NCBI GenBank assembly: GCA_018340805.1
Contig: JACMZG010001863.1
Location: 58,338,477-58,402,476 of the forward strand
Length of the DNA: 64,000 nt
Origin: Microvelia longipes
Lineage: Eukaryota > Arthropoda > Insecta > Hemiptera > Veliidae
Direction: 5' to 3'
Numbering within the stretch: position 1 is the first letter of the stretch; every line of letters begins with the position of its first letter. Below the pieces are notes generated by a model, which did not search any database, was not told where the DNA came from, and saw only the letters and a program-made list of their open reading frames with translations. Both the position numbers and the translations under genes were made by a program. Below are positions 24,492-36,208 of the stretch, in pieces.

Positions 24492-25034
24492 CTAAGAATA
24501 ATACTATTTATAGAAGGAGCACTACTGATAACAACGAAAGCCGGTTCACTGGTGCACCTAAGTAATGCTGCCACCCTTACAATATACAATTTTCTAAAAA
24601 AAATTAGCAATACTTCCAGTTGCTGAATTATTATGTTTTATTATTAATTAATGATTGATTATTCATAAAATACTAATATAAATATCGGTGCATTACTATT
24701 GTATGCATTTTAAATTGTAGTTTAACATATTTATTAAAATTATATAAAAAGTAGTCCTCGTCAACTAAATGTAGAATCTTGTATTCCGCCAACCTTTTGC
24801 CATCTAAGATCAGTTTTATTAAATTCTCAGCAGGTATTTTATGTTATTATATTTGTTCTTTACGATCTTTCTTCATTAATAGATATTTATGACACATATT
24901 TAAAAATAATGTTTTGTTGTCAGGTTGCAGCATTACTTAGGTGCACCAGTCAACCGGCTTTCGTGTTATCAGTGGAATTACATTGTGTGTTCGGTTCGGT
25001 CCTGTGCTCCTTCTATATATAGTATTATTCTAAG
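24492..25034. mobile_element. MITE with 8 bp target duplication (family F, copy 1)
   Basis: 543 bp with about 100 bp terminal inverted repeats beginning CTAAGAATAATACTAT and containing GAAAGCCGGTT and GTGCACCTAAGTAATGCTGC. Flanks TTTGCACC (24484-24491) and TTTGCCCC (25035-25042) look like an 8 bp target duplication with one mismatch. No coding capacity. An 8 bp duplication suggests hAT or a similar superfamily. Copy 2 at 42520-43153 is in the opposite orientation. Confidence 0.85.
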
Positions 25035-25582
25035 TTTGCCCCTGTCTGCAAGAGTAAACCTATCATGACAGCAGAGTTCTCGCGCTTTTACCCCAGGATG
25101 TGTCCCCATTTTTTATTAATACATGCAACAGGTAACCCTTGCAGTTGGTTACCATTACTTGCAAGTTGGTAACATTACATTGTTGTAGTTCTTAATGTTT
25201 CCTACAAAACTAAATCTTTACATCAATAATTTATATAAAAACCAAAACAAAACAAACCAATACCTACTTAAAGCAGCATCTATGTAATCATATTGATATT
25301 AAAACATAATATTATATAAACTATTTATGGTAAGTTTTAAATAATTCTAATAATATTGTATCCTATTAACAAGAATATTCGACGCACACCCATCCATTCT
25401 TGAGCATCATGTATTCAAATGCCAAAATGTATTTTTAGAAACTTTAGGTCCTAGAAAGCGGAAATTTAAAGGAAATAGTGAATTTAACAATTGTTTATCA
25501 TTGTCATTCATGGCAAATTTTGTCTGTAAGATAAATGAAGTTATGTCCACCAACACAAGCATTAGTTTGGACAAAAGGATAG

Positions 25583-25806
25583 GTAAGGTCTAGTTAAGTT
25601 TATGTAAGTATATGTTAAGTTTATGTAAGTATAAGGTTTATGTAAGTATTATGTAAGTATAAGTTAAGTTTATGTAAGTATAAGTTTATGTAATAGTTAT
25701 GTACTTAGTAAACTATGTATAGTTTATGTACTTAGTTTAAGTTCATAAAATATAAGTTAAGTTTATGTAAGAATAAGTTAAGTTTATGTAAGTATAAGTT
25801 AAGTCA
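25583..25806. repeat. Short-period AT-rich tandem array
   Basis: Repeated TTAAGTTTATGTAAGTA words with variable spacing. Confidence 0.8.
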
Positions 25807-27083
25807 TCTGCCCTTACGAATAAATCAAAGTAGCATACATTTTTCCCACATCTCATAATTACCTCAACGTATATTAGCATTGATTTAAATCGTTTATAAG
25901 ATCTTAATGTGGACTCACTTAAGACAAACAACGCCATTATCTATTTAACATTTTAAAAAGACCGTGCCGACTATCGACTTCCTTCTTCTAAGTGACTTCG
26001 AACAGTTTCCATAAAATTTAAAAAAAACTGGCTGCTGAGTACCTCAGTGCTTTTTACACAACTCCAGAATAACCTCGCTCGTCTGCACGATAATCTAAAG
26101 CTTAAACTTCTAATTTAAGTTAAGACAACCTCATAAGCGGATTTCTTTGATGAAAATTCGCTTAAATACATTCGAATCAAAATAAATAGAAATCAAAATT
26201 CAAAATAGCAATAAAAATAAATTTAAGAAGTGTTTTCGGATAAAATTCACTTCAATTTGAATTACATTTTCAAATTACATTTTTGTAAAAGTTATTGAAG
26301 GAAAACTTTCAAAAGAAAATGGGGTGGGTGGATGGTATGAAAATTTTACAAGCTTCTTATTAACTTTAATTTTCTTGACAACTTAACGAATTATTGATTT
26401 AATTTCTCGTTTGAGTTTTATATTTATACGGATTTATAAATAGGTTTACGTCATTTCATCTCAAAAACAAAATGAGTGTCATTATTTTTTTTTAATAAAA
26501 TATCGATAAAATTAATAATAATATTTTATATTATAAAAAGTTTTTGCATCTGTGTTCGTAAATACTATTTTACGACGAACTAGAATACTAAATAAGGTGA
26601 TTCCCTTATTCTAAGGACATGCAAAGCGGGTCCGAAGTAGTGGGGATGAGGGTAGCCAATCAGATAAGGTCAGGATAATTTTCGACGCACCCTGTACTCG
26701 ATAATATTATTTTTGACAGGACATAAAAACTTGCAAATCACTAGTATAGGTTCTCTCTATTTTTTTGGCATTGTCCTTAAATTATTTAAACGATTTAAGT
26801 CCTCTAGACTTTAATTACTCCGCCTCACAAGTCTAAGATCTTTGGGCGTACTTCAATCGCCCGTACCACTCAATTTTATTTTGATATTAGTAGTCGTAGT
26901 GAAAATATTGACTTCTGAATTTCCAAACATTGAAGGCCTAACTTTCACTGTGTTGACGTACAATAAACCTTCAGATAGCGTAAAATATACAGACATAATA
27001 ATTGTTGACAAATATAATTTGACTTTGTAGGTAATTGGCGAAAGTATACATTTATTGGTGCGTTAACAAGTATTAAACATGCT
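25807..27083. other. Intergenic DNA, nothing coding
   Basis: A piece at 26620-26705 (GGTCCGAAGTAGTGGGGATG...) is weakly related to the 3' part of family C. The frame at 26842-27030 is unrecognised. Confidence 0.4.
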
Positions 27084-27663
27084 GTCTTTAGCACATGTTG
27101 CTTTTACTACCTTTGGCATATGTTGCCTTTACACCTTTGTCTTTGGCACATGTTCCCTTTACTACCTTTGGCACATGTTGCCTTCACTACCTTTGACACA
27201 TGTTGCCTTTACTACCTTGCACATGTTGCCTTTACTCCTTTGACACATGTTGCCTACCTTCGGCACATTCGCCTTTACTTCGGCACATGTCGCCTTTACT
27301 ACCTTTGGCACATGTTGCCTTTACTACCTTCGGCACATGTTGCCTTTCCTACATTTGGCACATGTTGCCTTACTACCTTGGTACCTCGGCACATGTTGCC
27401 TTTACTACACATTGCCTTTATACCTTTGGCACATGTTGCCTTTACTACCTTCGGCACATGTTGCCTTTACTACATTTGGCACATGTTGCCTTTACTACCT
27501 TTGGCACATGTTGCCTTTACTACCTTTGGCACATGTTGCCTTTACTACCTTCGGCACATGTTGCCTTTACTACCTTCGGCACATGTCGCCTTTACTACCT
27601 TTGGCACATGTTGCCTTTACTACCTACGGCACATGTTGCCTTTACTATCTTTGATACATGGTG
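27084..27663. repeat. 25 bp minisatellite, about two dozen copies
   Basis: The unit is close to ACATGTTGCCTTTACTACC plus TTTGGC. Some units have small deletions. As 25 is not a multiple of three, all three frames stay open and give peptides repeating HVAFTTFGTCCLYYLW; these are artefacts of stop-free repeat sequence. Confidence 0.95.
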
Positions 27664-28687
27664 GTCTTTTATTATTTATTTTGTGCAAACTTTAATTTTA
27701 TTTTATTTTTTGTTAAAATTACTAGTTATTATTACCTAACGCAAATAATTTTATTCTTGCTCTTATCTATATTTACTTTTACGTTTTGCAAGCCAAATTT
27801 TGTATTTAAAATATGATATATAATAAAACATACATAAAAGTTTTTATAAAATGATTAAATAAAAATTAAACAGTTCGGACCAAAAATAATAAATATGTTT
27901 TTTGGCATACAATAAATATGCATTTAGTGATTACTGCACAAGTTTCAGTTTGAAAGAGCAACTATTTCAAGTAAGATCTATTTGAAACTAGGAAAGTGCT
28001 TTTTAATAGCTACACATCACTAGAGCGAATATAAAGGGAAGACGCTGCACAGTAGCTAAACTACAAATTTTATAAGAGCGTCTGTATTGGTATATGAATC
28101 TGTAAAAGCATTTAAGTGAAGAAAGGGGGAGGGAGGGGGCGGTAATAAATCAAAATTTTATAACCATTGTCTTTTAGAACGATCTGTTTGGGAGAAAAAA
28201 AAGTCGTTTGAATTATGACCAGTTATATAAATCTGAGTTTAGTTGACATCGCATATTTTTAATGCCTTTCACTAAGAATATTTTGTGGGACAAAAAGAGA
28301 GACATTTTAAAATACGAGTATATGAACACACAGAGCCATTAGTGAAATAAAACCTATCAAATGAATTGTCATCATTTTTATATTGTGATAAATTTATCAC
28401 CGAGTTTTACTGTAAAAACCTTTTTATCACCCTGAGTGATTACGCACTTTAAAAGGGGGGGGGGGGATAGAATTAGAAAGTAATAAATTTTATTATTTTA
28501 TTGAGAGAGTTTGTTAATAATAACTCTGTATTATTTTGGGTGAAATGCCATTTGAAACCCTCACCATTCCAAATTGTTACATTTAATACTTTGAAACCTC
28601 AACTAATAAAAAAACTGCGATGTTAACTTGATACAACTAAGGGAGCAAGGTTACGTGTATGGATCTGAAAGAATCTGTAGAATAAAA
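27664..28687. other. Intergenic AT-rich DNA
   Basis: Nothing recognised except a poly-G run at about 28446-28456. Confidence 0.4.
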
Positions 28688-28724
28688 GTCATCAACTCCG
28701 TCTTTTCCACAAGATTTTTATTTA

Positions 28725-28769
28725 TTAAGGCAGAACCGGCTTTCAGCTTACGCCATCATCAGTGCCTAA
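28725..28769 (-). ncRNA. Hammerhead ribozyme-like motif, left arm
   Basis: Reverse complement of the motif at 30802-30846, identical in sequence. It lies in the left inverted arm on the opposite strand to the coding region. Confidence 0.6.
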
Positions 28770-28870
28770 CATAGCAATACAAACATATTATAACAACATA
28801 CATCCAATTAATAAAATAAATAAAATAAAAAAGTTAATCACAAACGTAAAAAAGTTAAAACCTAAACCTA

Positions 28871-30199
28871 ATGAAAATAATAAATATAAATCCAATTATA
28901 ATAAAAATAAATACGTTTAAAACACAAAAAAGCATACCGGAAAGATATCGAGCCGTCAACTGTCCAGGACCTCTGTTAAGAGTATGGAAAGAAAATCCTA
29001 AAGAAGATCCGACTGAAAAACTTCAGAATAAAGTTCGCCAGACCATTAAAGCACTAACCACTGCCCTCAACAGTACTCAGTTTAAACCTAGTCTTATCAG
29101 TATGAATCCTCAACCTCCCCGTATTTACGGGGTAGTCAAAATACATAAACCTAGCGCACCTATGCGGGTTATTTTATCTAACCTTTCGTCACCTACAGAT
29201 AAATTATCTAGAGCCACTGATAAGGAATTTAAAAAAGTTACTAATTTTAAGGCTTACGATTCCATAAGGAATAGTTTTGAACTGGTTGATGGTTTAACTT
29301 CCATTATTTTACCCGACAACGCTATAATGGTATCGTTCGACGTGGTCAACTTATTTCCAAGTATTGATCCTAAAATATGTAAATTTCTTATGGGTAGGAT
29401 ACTCAAGAAAACTTGTACCGATAAAATACTTATCACTGAAATCACTGATCTACTTAACTTGTGCTTCGAACAGAATTATGCATTATTTAACGGAAAATTG
29501 TATAGCAGTTCGAATGGGTTAGCTATGGGTAACCCTTTAAGCGGGCTAGCTGCCGAAGTTTTTATGCACTATTTTGGTCAAAAATGTATCCACACACCTA
29601 ACAACCCATTTTTGAAATACATTCTTCATTGGGTCCGTTACGTCGACGATACTTTCTGCATTTGGACCGGTAGCCGTTCTCAATTAAACAGATTTCTCCA
29701 GTACCTGAACCAATGTTGTGAAAACATAACATTTACGATGGAGGTCGAATCAGAGGCAGGTTCGATCAATTACCTTGATCTCACCTTAACTAAGTCAGAA
29801 AATAAAATAACCTACTCGATCTACAGAAAACCAACTTCTACCGATACTGTTCTACACGCTACTTCACGGCATCCATGGTCACATAAACTGGCTGCCTTCA
29901 ATAGTTATGTCCATAGGCTTTTAAACATTCCACTCAGTAATGATAGTTTTAATAAAGAAAAGGCGATCTTAAAGCATATCGCCGTGAAAAACGGATACGC
30001 CAGTAACATAATAGATGCCATAATAAACAAAAACTTAAAAAACGGACTCTGGCTCAAATATACCAGTCACCAGCTTCACCTGTGGAGTCGGATAGGACGC
30101 GCTACTCTATTCCATACATTGGTACTGTTTCAGTCCAAATCGCCAATACCTTCAGGTCTTTTGGAAGACTTAGTGCATTCCGTGCTACTAACTCCTTAA
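28871..30199 (+). pseudogene. Penelope-like reverse transcriptase, 5'-truncated
   Basis: A 442-residue open frame. The first 40 or so codons are read from the inverted arm and are probably not genuine. From about residue 44 (EDPTEKLQNK) it is Penelope RT: PRIYGVVKIHKPSAPMRVIL (fingers), VSFDVVNLFPSID (motif A with the catalytic Asp), NGLAMGNPLSGLAAE (motif B), WVRYVDDTFCIW (motif C, YVDD), and NYLDLTLTK...IYRKPTSTD (thumb-side motif). It copies element RNA into DNA at a nuclease-made nick. The frame is intact over the RT core but loses frame at about 30085, before the nuclease. The start is unknown because the N-terminus is missing. Confidence 0.9.
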
Positions 30200-30393
30200 G
30201 ACAACAACTTTCTCGGGTTAAAGATCCTATACCCCCAGAAAATAAGAGTGGTGTGTATGCTATCCGATGTGGAGCAGCAGGATGTGCTAAAGCGTATTGC
30301 GGGCAAACTGGTAGAGAATTCAAGTCCCGTTTAGGCGAACATATAAAGAAAACTTCGTCAAGTTTTTATCAGCATATTACAGATAAATCATAA
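30082..30393 (+). pseudogene. Penelope-like GIY-YIG endonuclease domain
   Basis: Shifted by one base relative to the RT frame. It contains YSIPYIGTVSVQIAN, then SGVYAIRCGAAGCAKAYCGQ, TGREFKSRLGEHI: the GIY-YIG nuclease with GVY and YCG replacing the namesake triplets, and the conserved Arg in the REFKSR helix. It would nick target DNA to prime reverse transcription. A stop at 30391-30393 interrupts it; a typical C-terminal tail (LNSLENLEIRRLQYKNLK) follows at about 30445 in another frame. Confidence 0.88.
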
Positions 30394-30801
30394 AGATGAA
30401 CCCCACGAAGTTTTTTTCTACATTTTGCCCCTAAAGGAGGAAAGTTGAACTCGCTGGAAAATCTTGAAATACGTAGACTCCAATATAAGAACCTGAAAAT
30501 TCGCTTAACAAGAAAAATGAAGGCGAGGACTCAGCTATCTTGTATCCCTTGATAGACAAGGTCAATAAAAGGTCAGTCGTCTCCATACTCTTAACAGAGG
30601 TCCTGGACAGTTGACGGCTCGATATCTTTCCGGTATGCTTTTTTGTGTTTTAAACGTATTTATTTTTATTATAATTGGATTTATATTTATTATTTTCATT
30701 AGGTTTAGGTTTTAACTTTTTTACGTTTGTGATTAACTTTTTTATTTTTATTTATTTTATTAATTGGATGTATGTTGTTATAATATGTTTGTATTGCTAT
30801 G

Positions 30802-30846
30802 TTAGGCACTGATGATGGCGTAAGCTGAAAGCCGGTTCTGCCTTAA
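30802..30846 (+). ncRNA. Hammerhead ribozyme-like motif, right arm
   Basis: Stem I TTAGGCA pairs with TGCCTTAA with one bulge. The core is CTGATGA (30809-30815), stem II is a weak GC/GC pair with a GTAA loop, then GAAA (30827-30830), a minimal stem III (AGC..GTT) and TTC ending at 30838, the expected cleavage position. This is the layout of type I hammerheads in Penelope elements. Stem II is weak and the base pairs next to the core (T with T) are unusual, so activity is uncertain. Confidence 0.65.
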
Positions 30847-31068
30847 TAAATAAAAATCTTGTGGAAAAGACGGAGTTGATGACTTTTATTAAAAAGCATT
30901 CCACAGCGTAGTAAAAAATATTGAATCTGTAGAAAATTATCAAACGACACTATATTGTAGCATTGCATCAGAGGTTTTTATATCAAACAGTTCAAAATGT
31001 CAAATTTCATTTAAATTTTTCTTATCCATTTACTTGTCATATCTTACATTTTCTGTTTATAATATATA

Positions 31069-31301
<233 letters not shown>

Positions 31302-32665
31302 TTTTTTTTGTGTGTATTTATAGTATATTTTTGTTTTATTTTATGGCACACGCTAACTTTCGAACGCTTTATCGAATCGGAATGCAAGAAAAATCCTACT
31401 CAATAATTTTCAGAACCTTATTGTTTATAAAATGTTTATGACCTCAATAAGTAACTTATAAGTTAGTTAACATTTTGAAGAAGACACTGGATTAGTGAAG
31501 AAGATAACATTTTGGAGATTAGCCCTGGAATCATGAGGCCACTTTGGGCTTGAAAAACTTCAAAACGTTATTGGAAAGATTTTTTTACCATCCACACATT
31601 TTTTTCAATTTTATATGATTCCATTTTGATGTGCCGTTTGTAATTACCCCATTTCATTAAAAATAGATGAGCGGCTTGAGTTGCAGCTGGTTTTCAAGAA
31701 ATGTCAACATCCATACAAGCATACACACACACAGAGACACCACTTTTTTGGGATATTGAGGTGCTGAAACATCGACTAATTATGAAAAATTGGGTGTTAT
31801 GTTTAGCTAAAGCAATGCTTCTCCCTTCTTATATGAGGCACGGAAGCAACAGTGTCTTTTATTTTATTTTGTATTAAAATTGTAAGAGTAAGCATCTCTC
31901 CTCCAGGCAGCTCTAGCTATGGATAAGACTTGCTACTAAAAATTTAATAAAGAAATTTAGTATTTTTACAATAATTAAAGTCATACAATCATTAATTCGA
32001 AATTTAATTTAATTTTATGCTTACTATTAGGAAAAGAATGACTAATTCTACAATATTTTTTAAACAGGAACTCTTCTTTTCCTAATAGTAATTATGGAAT
32101 TCTACAAAAAAGACTTTTCTCTCTTTAGAAGTTTAATTTTATACGCAATAGGTATTAAGCGGTATGGATCGTGGTTAGTAGGTGGACGAGTGTAAACAAT
32201 TGAAGCCAGATTGAAGTAAAATAAAATATAAATTTAGTGTTTTTAAATTTATTCGGACAAGCAAAGCCAGGCCCACGTGGTGAAGATGATCATAGGAAAT
32301 TCTATAAGGAGGAAAATTTCCGAGGTACCCTAACCAAATTTTTCGTTAAGATAATTTTGGGTAGTAAAATGTAAACATGTTTAGTAGTTGTTTTAAAGGT
32401 TTTTATTTTTGTATTTGTAAAAAATTCTCCCAATTTCTTTGATAAAATACAACATTCTACGCTTCAACAAAATTATTGTTCACATCTGCTAAAAATATTT
32501 ATACTTATTTTATATTTCAGATTTTCTTTTCTATAACGCGTATCAATCGATTTATACATATTATGCCACTATAAGAACCATATGTAGTTATTGCAACCTG
32601 AGTTTTGTTGCAATCTTGAGATTATTATTAACTCAATAATAATCTCAATAAAGGGGAAATAAGGG
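31302..32665. other. Intergenic AT-rich DNA
   Basis: About 32270-32345 (GAGGAAAATTTCCGAGGTACC) is a weak family C copy. CTAATAGTAATT-like inverted words near 32028 and 32080. No gene. Confidence 0.4.
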
Positions 32666-33180
32666 GAATAAAGGGGATGACGCATTAAGGAACTTTTCTG
32701 ACCCCATGGAAGTTGTATGAGATAGAGAATTAGAAGCAAACTTACCCCTTCCCCATGATTATAATGAAAAAATCGCCAAACGCAGGTTATGTAGCAAGGT
32801 TGTCGAGTTTGCTTCTCAACTTTCTTCTGTGCTTCTCGTGATTGTTACATTTGTGGTGCTTGTTTATTCATTTGTGCTTATATAATTTTAAATTTTGGAA
32901 TATACTTTGCCTCTTCAGTGAGTGATAATTTAAGCGTGTTTTGTTATAACCTTCTCAAGCAATAAACAATGGAAATCATTGTGACGTAAGTTTGCCACTA
33001 AATTTTAAGACCTGCGCTGTTTTAAGAATTGTAAGCATGAGTAGTTTGTACCAAGCATGTAGAGTTGGTTTTTGACGTGTGTTTCGTGTTGAATTCTCTC
33101 TATTTTCTATTTTTCGATGGGGTCACTTGTTTGTATGGCAAATCGACTTAGTGCGTCATCCCCTTTATTCAAGATCCTTG
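32666..33180. mobile_element. hAT-like MITE (family B, copy 2) with extra 0.2 kb
   Basis: Ends match the 2345-2643 element (GAATAAAGGGGATGACGCA at the left; ATCCCCTTTATTCAAGATCC at the right). About 230 bp at 32755-32985 is absent from copy 1: either an insertion here or a deletion in copy 1. The left terminus is damaged, so no target duplication can be read. Confidence 0.75.
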
Positions 33181-33189
33181 AACTAGACC

Positions 33190-33300
33190 TAAGGTTTCAT
33201 TTTTGTACCAAGATTCAACTTTCTAGCATAAATACGTTGGGGCTACGAGGATTGGGTGTGTTTCTATACTCACATCCATACAAACAGATACCTATGTGGA
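33190..33300 (-). repeat. Family C fragment
   Basis: The minus strand contains AACGTATTTATGCTAGAAAG then TTGAATCTTGGTACAAAAAT, matching 4175-4220 and 48215-48240. Confidence 0.5.
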
Positions 33301-34054
33301 AAGCTCTCAGAAAGTCTTAAAATTCCTGAAACAAATTACTAGCTGAAAAACCCGGTTTCAGATTTTTTACAAACACAATACTTTTTCGTAATACTTATGG
33401 TTTAAATGAAGAAAAGTAAAAATACTTTTTTCAGTAAAATGATGTGGAGATATTTTATCCGGAGATGAGAAGAGGGGCAGGTATTAAAACAGATTATCAG
33501 AACGTTATGAGAAACGTAATAAAGCGGCTTAGGAGCCGTCTTGATTCATACTCGGCTTAACCTTCATGTGATACTTTCGTATGATGAGAGATATTCCTTC
33601 TCGATGCTATTCATTCAACGTGTTTATTGCTTCCATGAGTATATTTTTCTGCAAGTATAAATAATTGCTTCCTTTGTGAAGAATGAAAGCGCTTTTCCTT
33701 TGCAATGAGTACTTCCTCGCCGACCAATCTAGTTCTCGCTCAGATTATCGGTTTTGCTTTACAATCGGAGGGGGTAACACTTTTATTTTATTCTTAGTTT
33801 CCTTGAATTTTTCAAAGGAAATACGAAAATTTTAATTAATTTTGGTTAATTAATTCTGCACAGCATATTAGGCAGACAAACAAAGCTCTGCTTTTTCTTA
33901 TCTCTAAAATGTTTCAGCGCATTTCCTCTAAAAAAATTAAGTAACATTAGCTAACAAATAGAAGTGTTACCCGTCTGACTATATGAAGCATAAACCGGAA
34001 ACCTGAGCAAGGACTGGATTGGTGATCATGAAAGCAAACATTCTAAAGGAAATC

Positions 34055-34264
34055 TGTTTGTATAATTTTAAATTATTAAAAGAAAATGTTACACAGTACT
34101 GCTTGACCCGCATAACATTCAGTCCTGCATATATGTGATCTAGCTAGAACGAACCTGGGTAACAAGTTTGATTCGCTCAGTCCCGTTCGGCACATTGTAA
34201 AGATATTGTGTTCCGTGAATATATATCGGTTAACATCCGTTATTTAGTTATTTATTCTGCTACA
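34055..34264 (+). repeat. 5' LTR
   Basis: Begins TGTTTGTATAATTTTAA and ends TTATTTATTCTGCTACA. Contains CAGTACTGCTTGACCCG and GAACGAACCTGGGTAAC, shared with the 3' LTR. Confidence 0.9.
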
Positions 34265-34279
34265 ATGGTTATGGGCCCA
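34265..34279 (+). promoter_or_regulatory. Primer binding site, copia type
   Basis: TGGTTATGGGCCCA directly after the 5' LTR. As recalled for Drosophila copia, GGTTATGGGCCCA is the PBS complementary to an internal part of initiator-Met tRNA. Confidence 0.8.
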
Positions 34280-34336
34280 ATTTAATTTTGGGTTCTAAAT
34301 AATTATTTTTTTATTTTTGTAAATTTTAACATCGAA

Positions 34337-34943
34337 ATGTCCGACAACGGTAACGGAATCGTGAACCTAGTAAACAAACTAAACGACACTAATTATGTAG
34401 TGTGGCAGTACCGAATGACTTCAATTCTGAATGCTTTACGGTTTAGAAAAACACTTAAGAAACAATAATGCAAATACGAACGAACCATCTGGTTATCTGG
34501 ATCTGCTTCTTCAAGAAGCAGTACATTGATCGGGCTGAGAAGATGCTTGAAGAAGCGAGAACTGCAGAATGTACTATTGGTGATCAAGAGTTTATAGTGA
34601 GTCTTCTACGTTATCTTCCCGGTAAATATAATGACGTAATTATTTTTAGTATTAGTCTCCATTGTTTTTTGTGTTTATAAATTCAAGATTTATGAAATAA
34701 ATCTTGAATTTATTCTTTCCTATCGAGTGTCCGAAAAGAAATAAAATATAATGACATAGCTTGCCAATATGATAATAACTCAGCTACTGATACTGATATT
34801 AGAAAAAGCATTATGATTTTTGGTGAAATATCTCTTAAGACTAACTCAAGTGAGTCTTTGGCTTTTAAAACTTCTAATCCTAGTAAAAAGAAGTAAAGCG
34901 CTGTTTTATCTCTTCTAAGTCAGGCCACTTTGCCAAATACTGT
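34337..34943 (+). pseudogene. copia-type gag remnant
   Basis: Starts MSDNGNGIVNLVNKLNDTNY, VVWQYRMTSILNALRF, the usual N-terminal 'KLN..NY..W...M' pattern of copia gag, and stops at 34466. Another frame continues with LLRYLPGKYNDVI (about 34600), a typical gag segment. A zinc knuckle is readable at 34902-34943 (CFISSKSGHFAKYC), with the second cysteine changed to serine. Several frame breaks make it non-functional. Confidence 0.82.
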
Positions 34944-35433
34944 TGCAACAAATATAATAAAAAAGTTAAACTTAAATCGAGATTGTGGTGGGCGATCATT
35001 TCAACAATTCATTCGTTCATCATTTTAACAATTGAAAATAATGTTTACTTTTATATTTATGCAATGTAATTTAAATTTAAATTAAGAGCAATAGTCTTTT
35101 AAATCTTAATTTTACTAACGGCATTGGTTAAGAAATCACTGAGTTGTTGTTCGAAAAATTTAGATTCGAAAGACTTTAAAGGCTCTAAATTTAACTTTAA
35201 ATTACACAGTATAAATTGTAATTTATTGTATTAATAAATAAATAAATTGTACAATAATAAATTGTATTGCAAATCTCTTCAATTGCATAATTATAAAAGT
35301 AAACAACAATGATTCGAATTAAATTTAATTTTTGAAGAAGTGATTTTTATTTTTACTTGAAGTGAATAATTTTTGGAAAAGTTGATTAATTTAAGAAGAA
35401 ATTTCTTATGAATATTTCAAAATTACGGAGGAA

Positions 35434-35640
35434 TGTGTTATTATAATTTTAAAATATGAAAAGACAATATTACACAATACTGCTTGACCCGTTCAACATT
35501 CAGTCTTGCGTATATGACCTAGCAAGAACGAACCTGGGTAACGAGTGATTCGCTCAGTCCTGTTCGGCATCTTGTGAAGGTATGTTTTCAGTGGATATAT
35601 ATCGGCAAACATCCGTTACTTTGTTATTTATTCTGCTACA
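35434..35640 (+). repeat. 3' LTR
   Basis: Matches the 5' LTR from TATAATTTTAAA to TTATTTATTCTGCTACA, with substitutions and 1-2 base indels. Confidence 0.9.
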
Positions 35641-35734
35641 AAATCCGTTCAGCTCGCGAACCTCAGCGCCAGAATTATTCGGTAGGTATAACTTTATAAA
35701 GTGTACCATATAGCAATTAAATCATATCTCTGAA

Positions 35735-36045
35735 ACCAAGATTCGAACCCGAGCATCTATGAACTTAGATTACTCGGATCGTCTCTGACTAGAAAATTTG
35801 GACTAAATTCATTCTATTTAGAGCCTAAAATACATTGAAAACAATACCCTACTCGATATTTGTTGTTTACATGCTGTAAGCTAAATATTACGGTTTAACA
35901 ACTTGGTTTTCAATATGGTTTATGGCCTCTCCAATCCAAGGTTGGTTTTAGTACCAAGTTTAATTAAAAATATTTATTGGTTCTAACAGAATCGTGTTTA
36001 CGAGAAAATATCTTGAGACACAGACACACACAAATTATATAAAAC
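35735..36045 (+). repeat. SINE with RTE-like 3' tail
   Basis: Contains a B-box-like tRNA piece (AGATTCGAACCCGAGC), a body with AACAATACCCTACTCGA, and a tail TTTTAGTACCAAGTTTAATT ... GTGTTTACGAG ... ACACAGACACACACA. The same order is found at 59420-60060. A tRNA head joined to a LINE-like tail is the structure of many SINEs; the tail resembles RTE-type LINE 3' ends. Confidence 0.55.
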
Positions 36046-36208
36046 TAATAAATAATAATTTCGACTCCTTCCAGAGTATCACCGTATTTATAATATATTT
36101 ATTTTTATTATAATGGTGAATTATAATGGAATGAACTGTTGTTTGGATTGATAGATAGTAATTGATAAGGGTAGATGTGCACTTTTCTTATAAATACTCT
36201 GATTTAAA

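Larger units (their letters stand above)
28688..30883 (+). mobile_element. Penelope-like element with inverted terminal repeats
   Basis: Arms 28688-28988 and 30580-30883 are almost perfect reverse complements of about 300 bp and flank a reverse transcriptase / GIY-YIG coding region on the + strand. Inverted pseudo-LTRs are known in Penelope elements. The coding region starts abruptly at the arm boundary and lacks the N-terminal part, so the copy is 5'-truncated. Frameshifts occur near 30085 and after 30388. Both arms carry the same hammerhead-like motif. Confidence 0.9.
34050..35645 (+). mobile_element. Ty1/copia LTR retrotransposon, internally deleted
   Basis: Two LTRs of about 205-210 bp, each TG...CA, flank 1.17 kb of internal DNA. 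AAATC at 34050-34054 and 35641-35645 is a perfect 5 bp target duplication. A PBS matching the initiator-Met tRNA fragment used by copia follows the 5' LTR. Only gag remnants remain; protease, integrase and RT are gone. LTRs have diverged by eye to about 80-85% identity, indicating an old insertion. Confidence 0.92.

Noticed and set aside
27120..27739. Three overlapping frames of 135-191 residues
   Set aside because: All are readings of the 25 bp minisatellite in different phases; no start context or domain.
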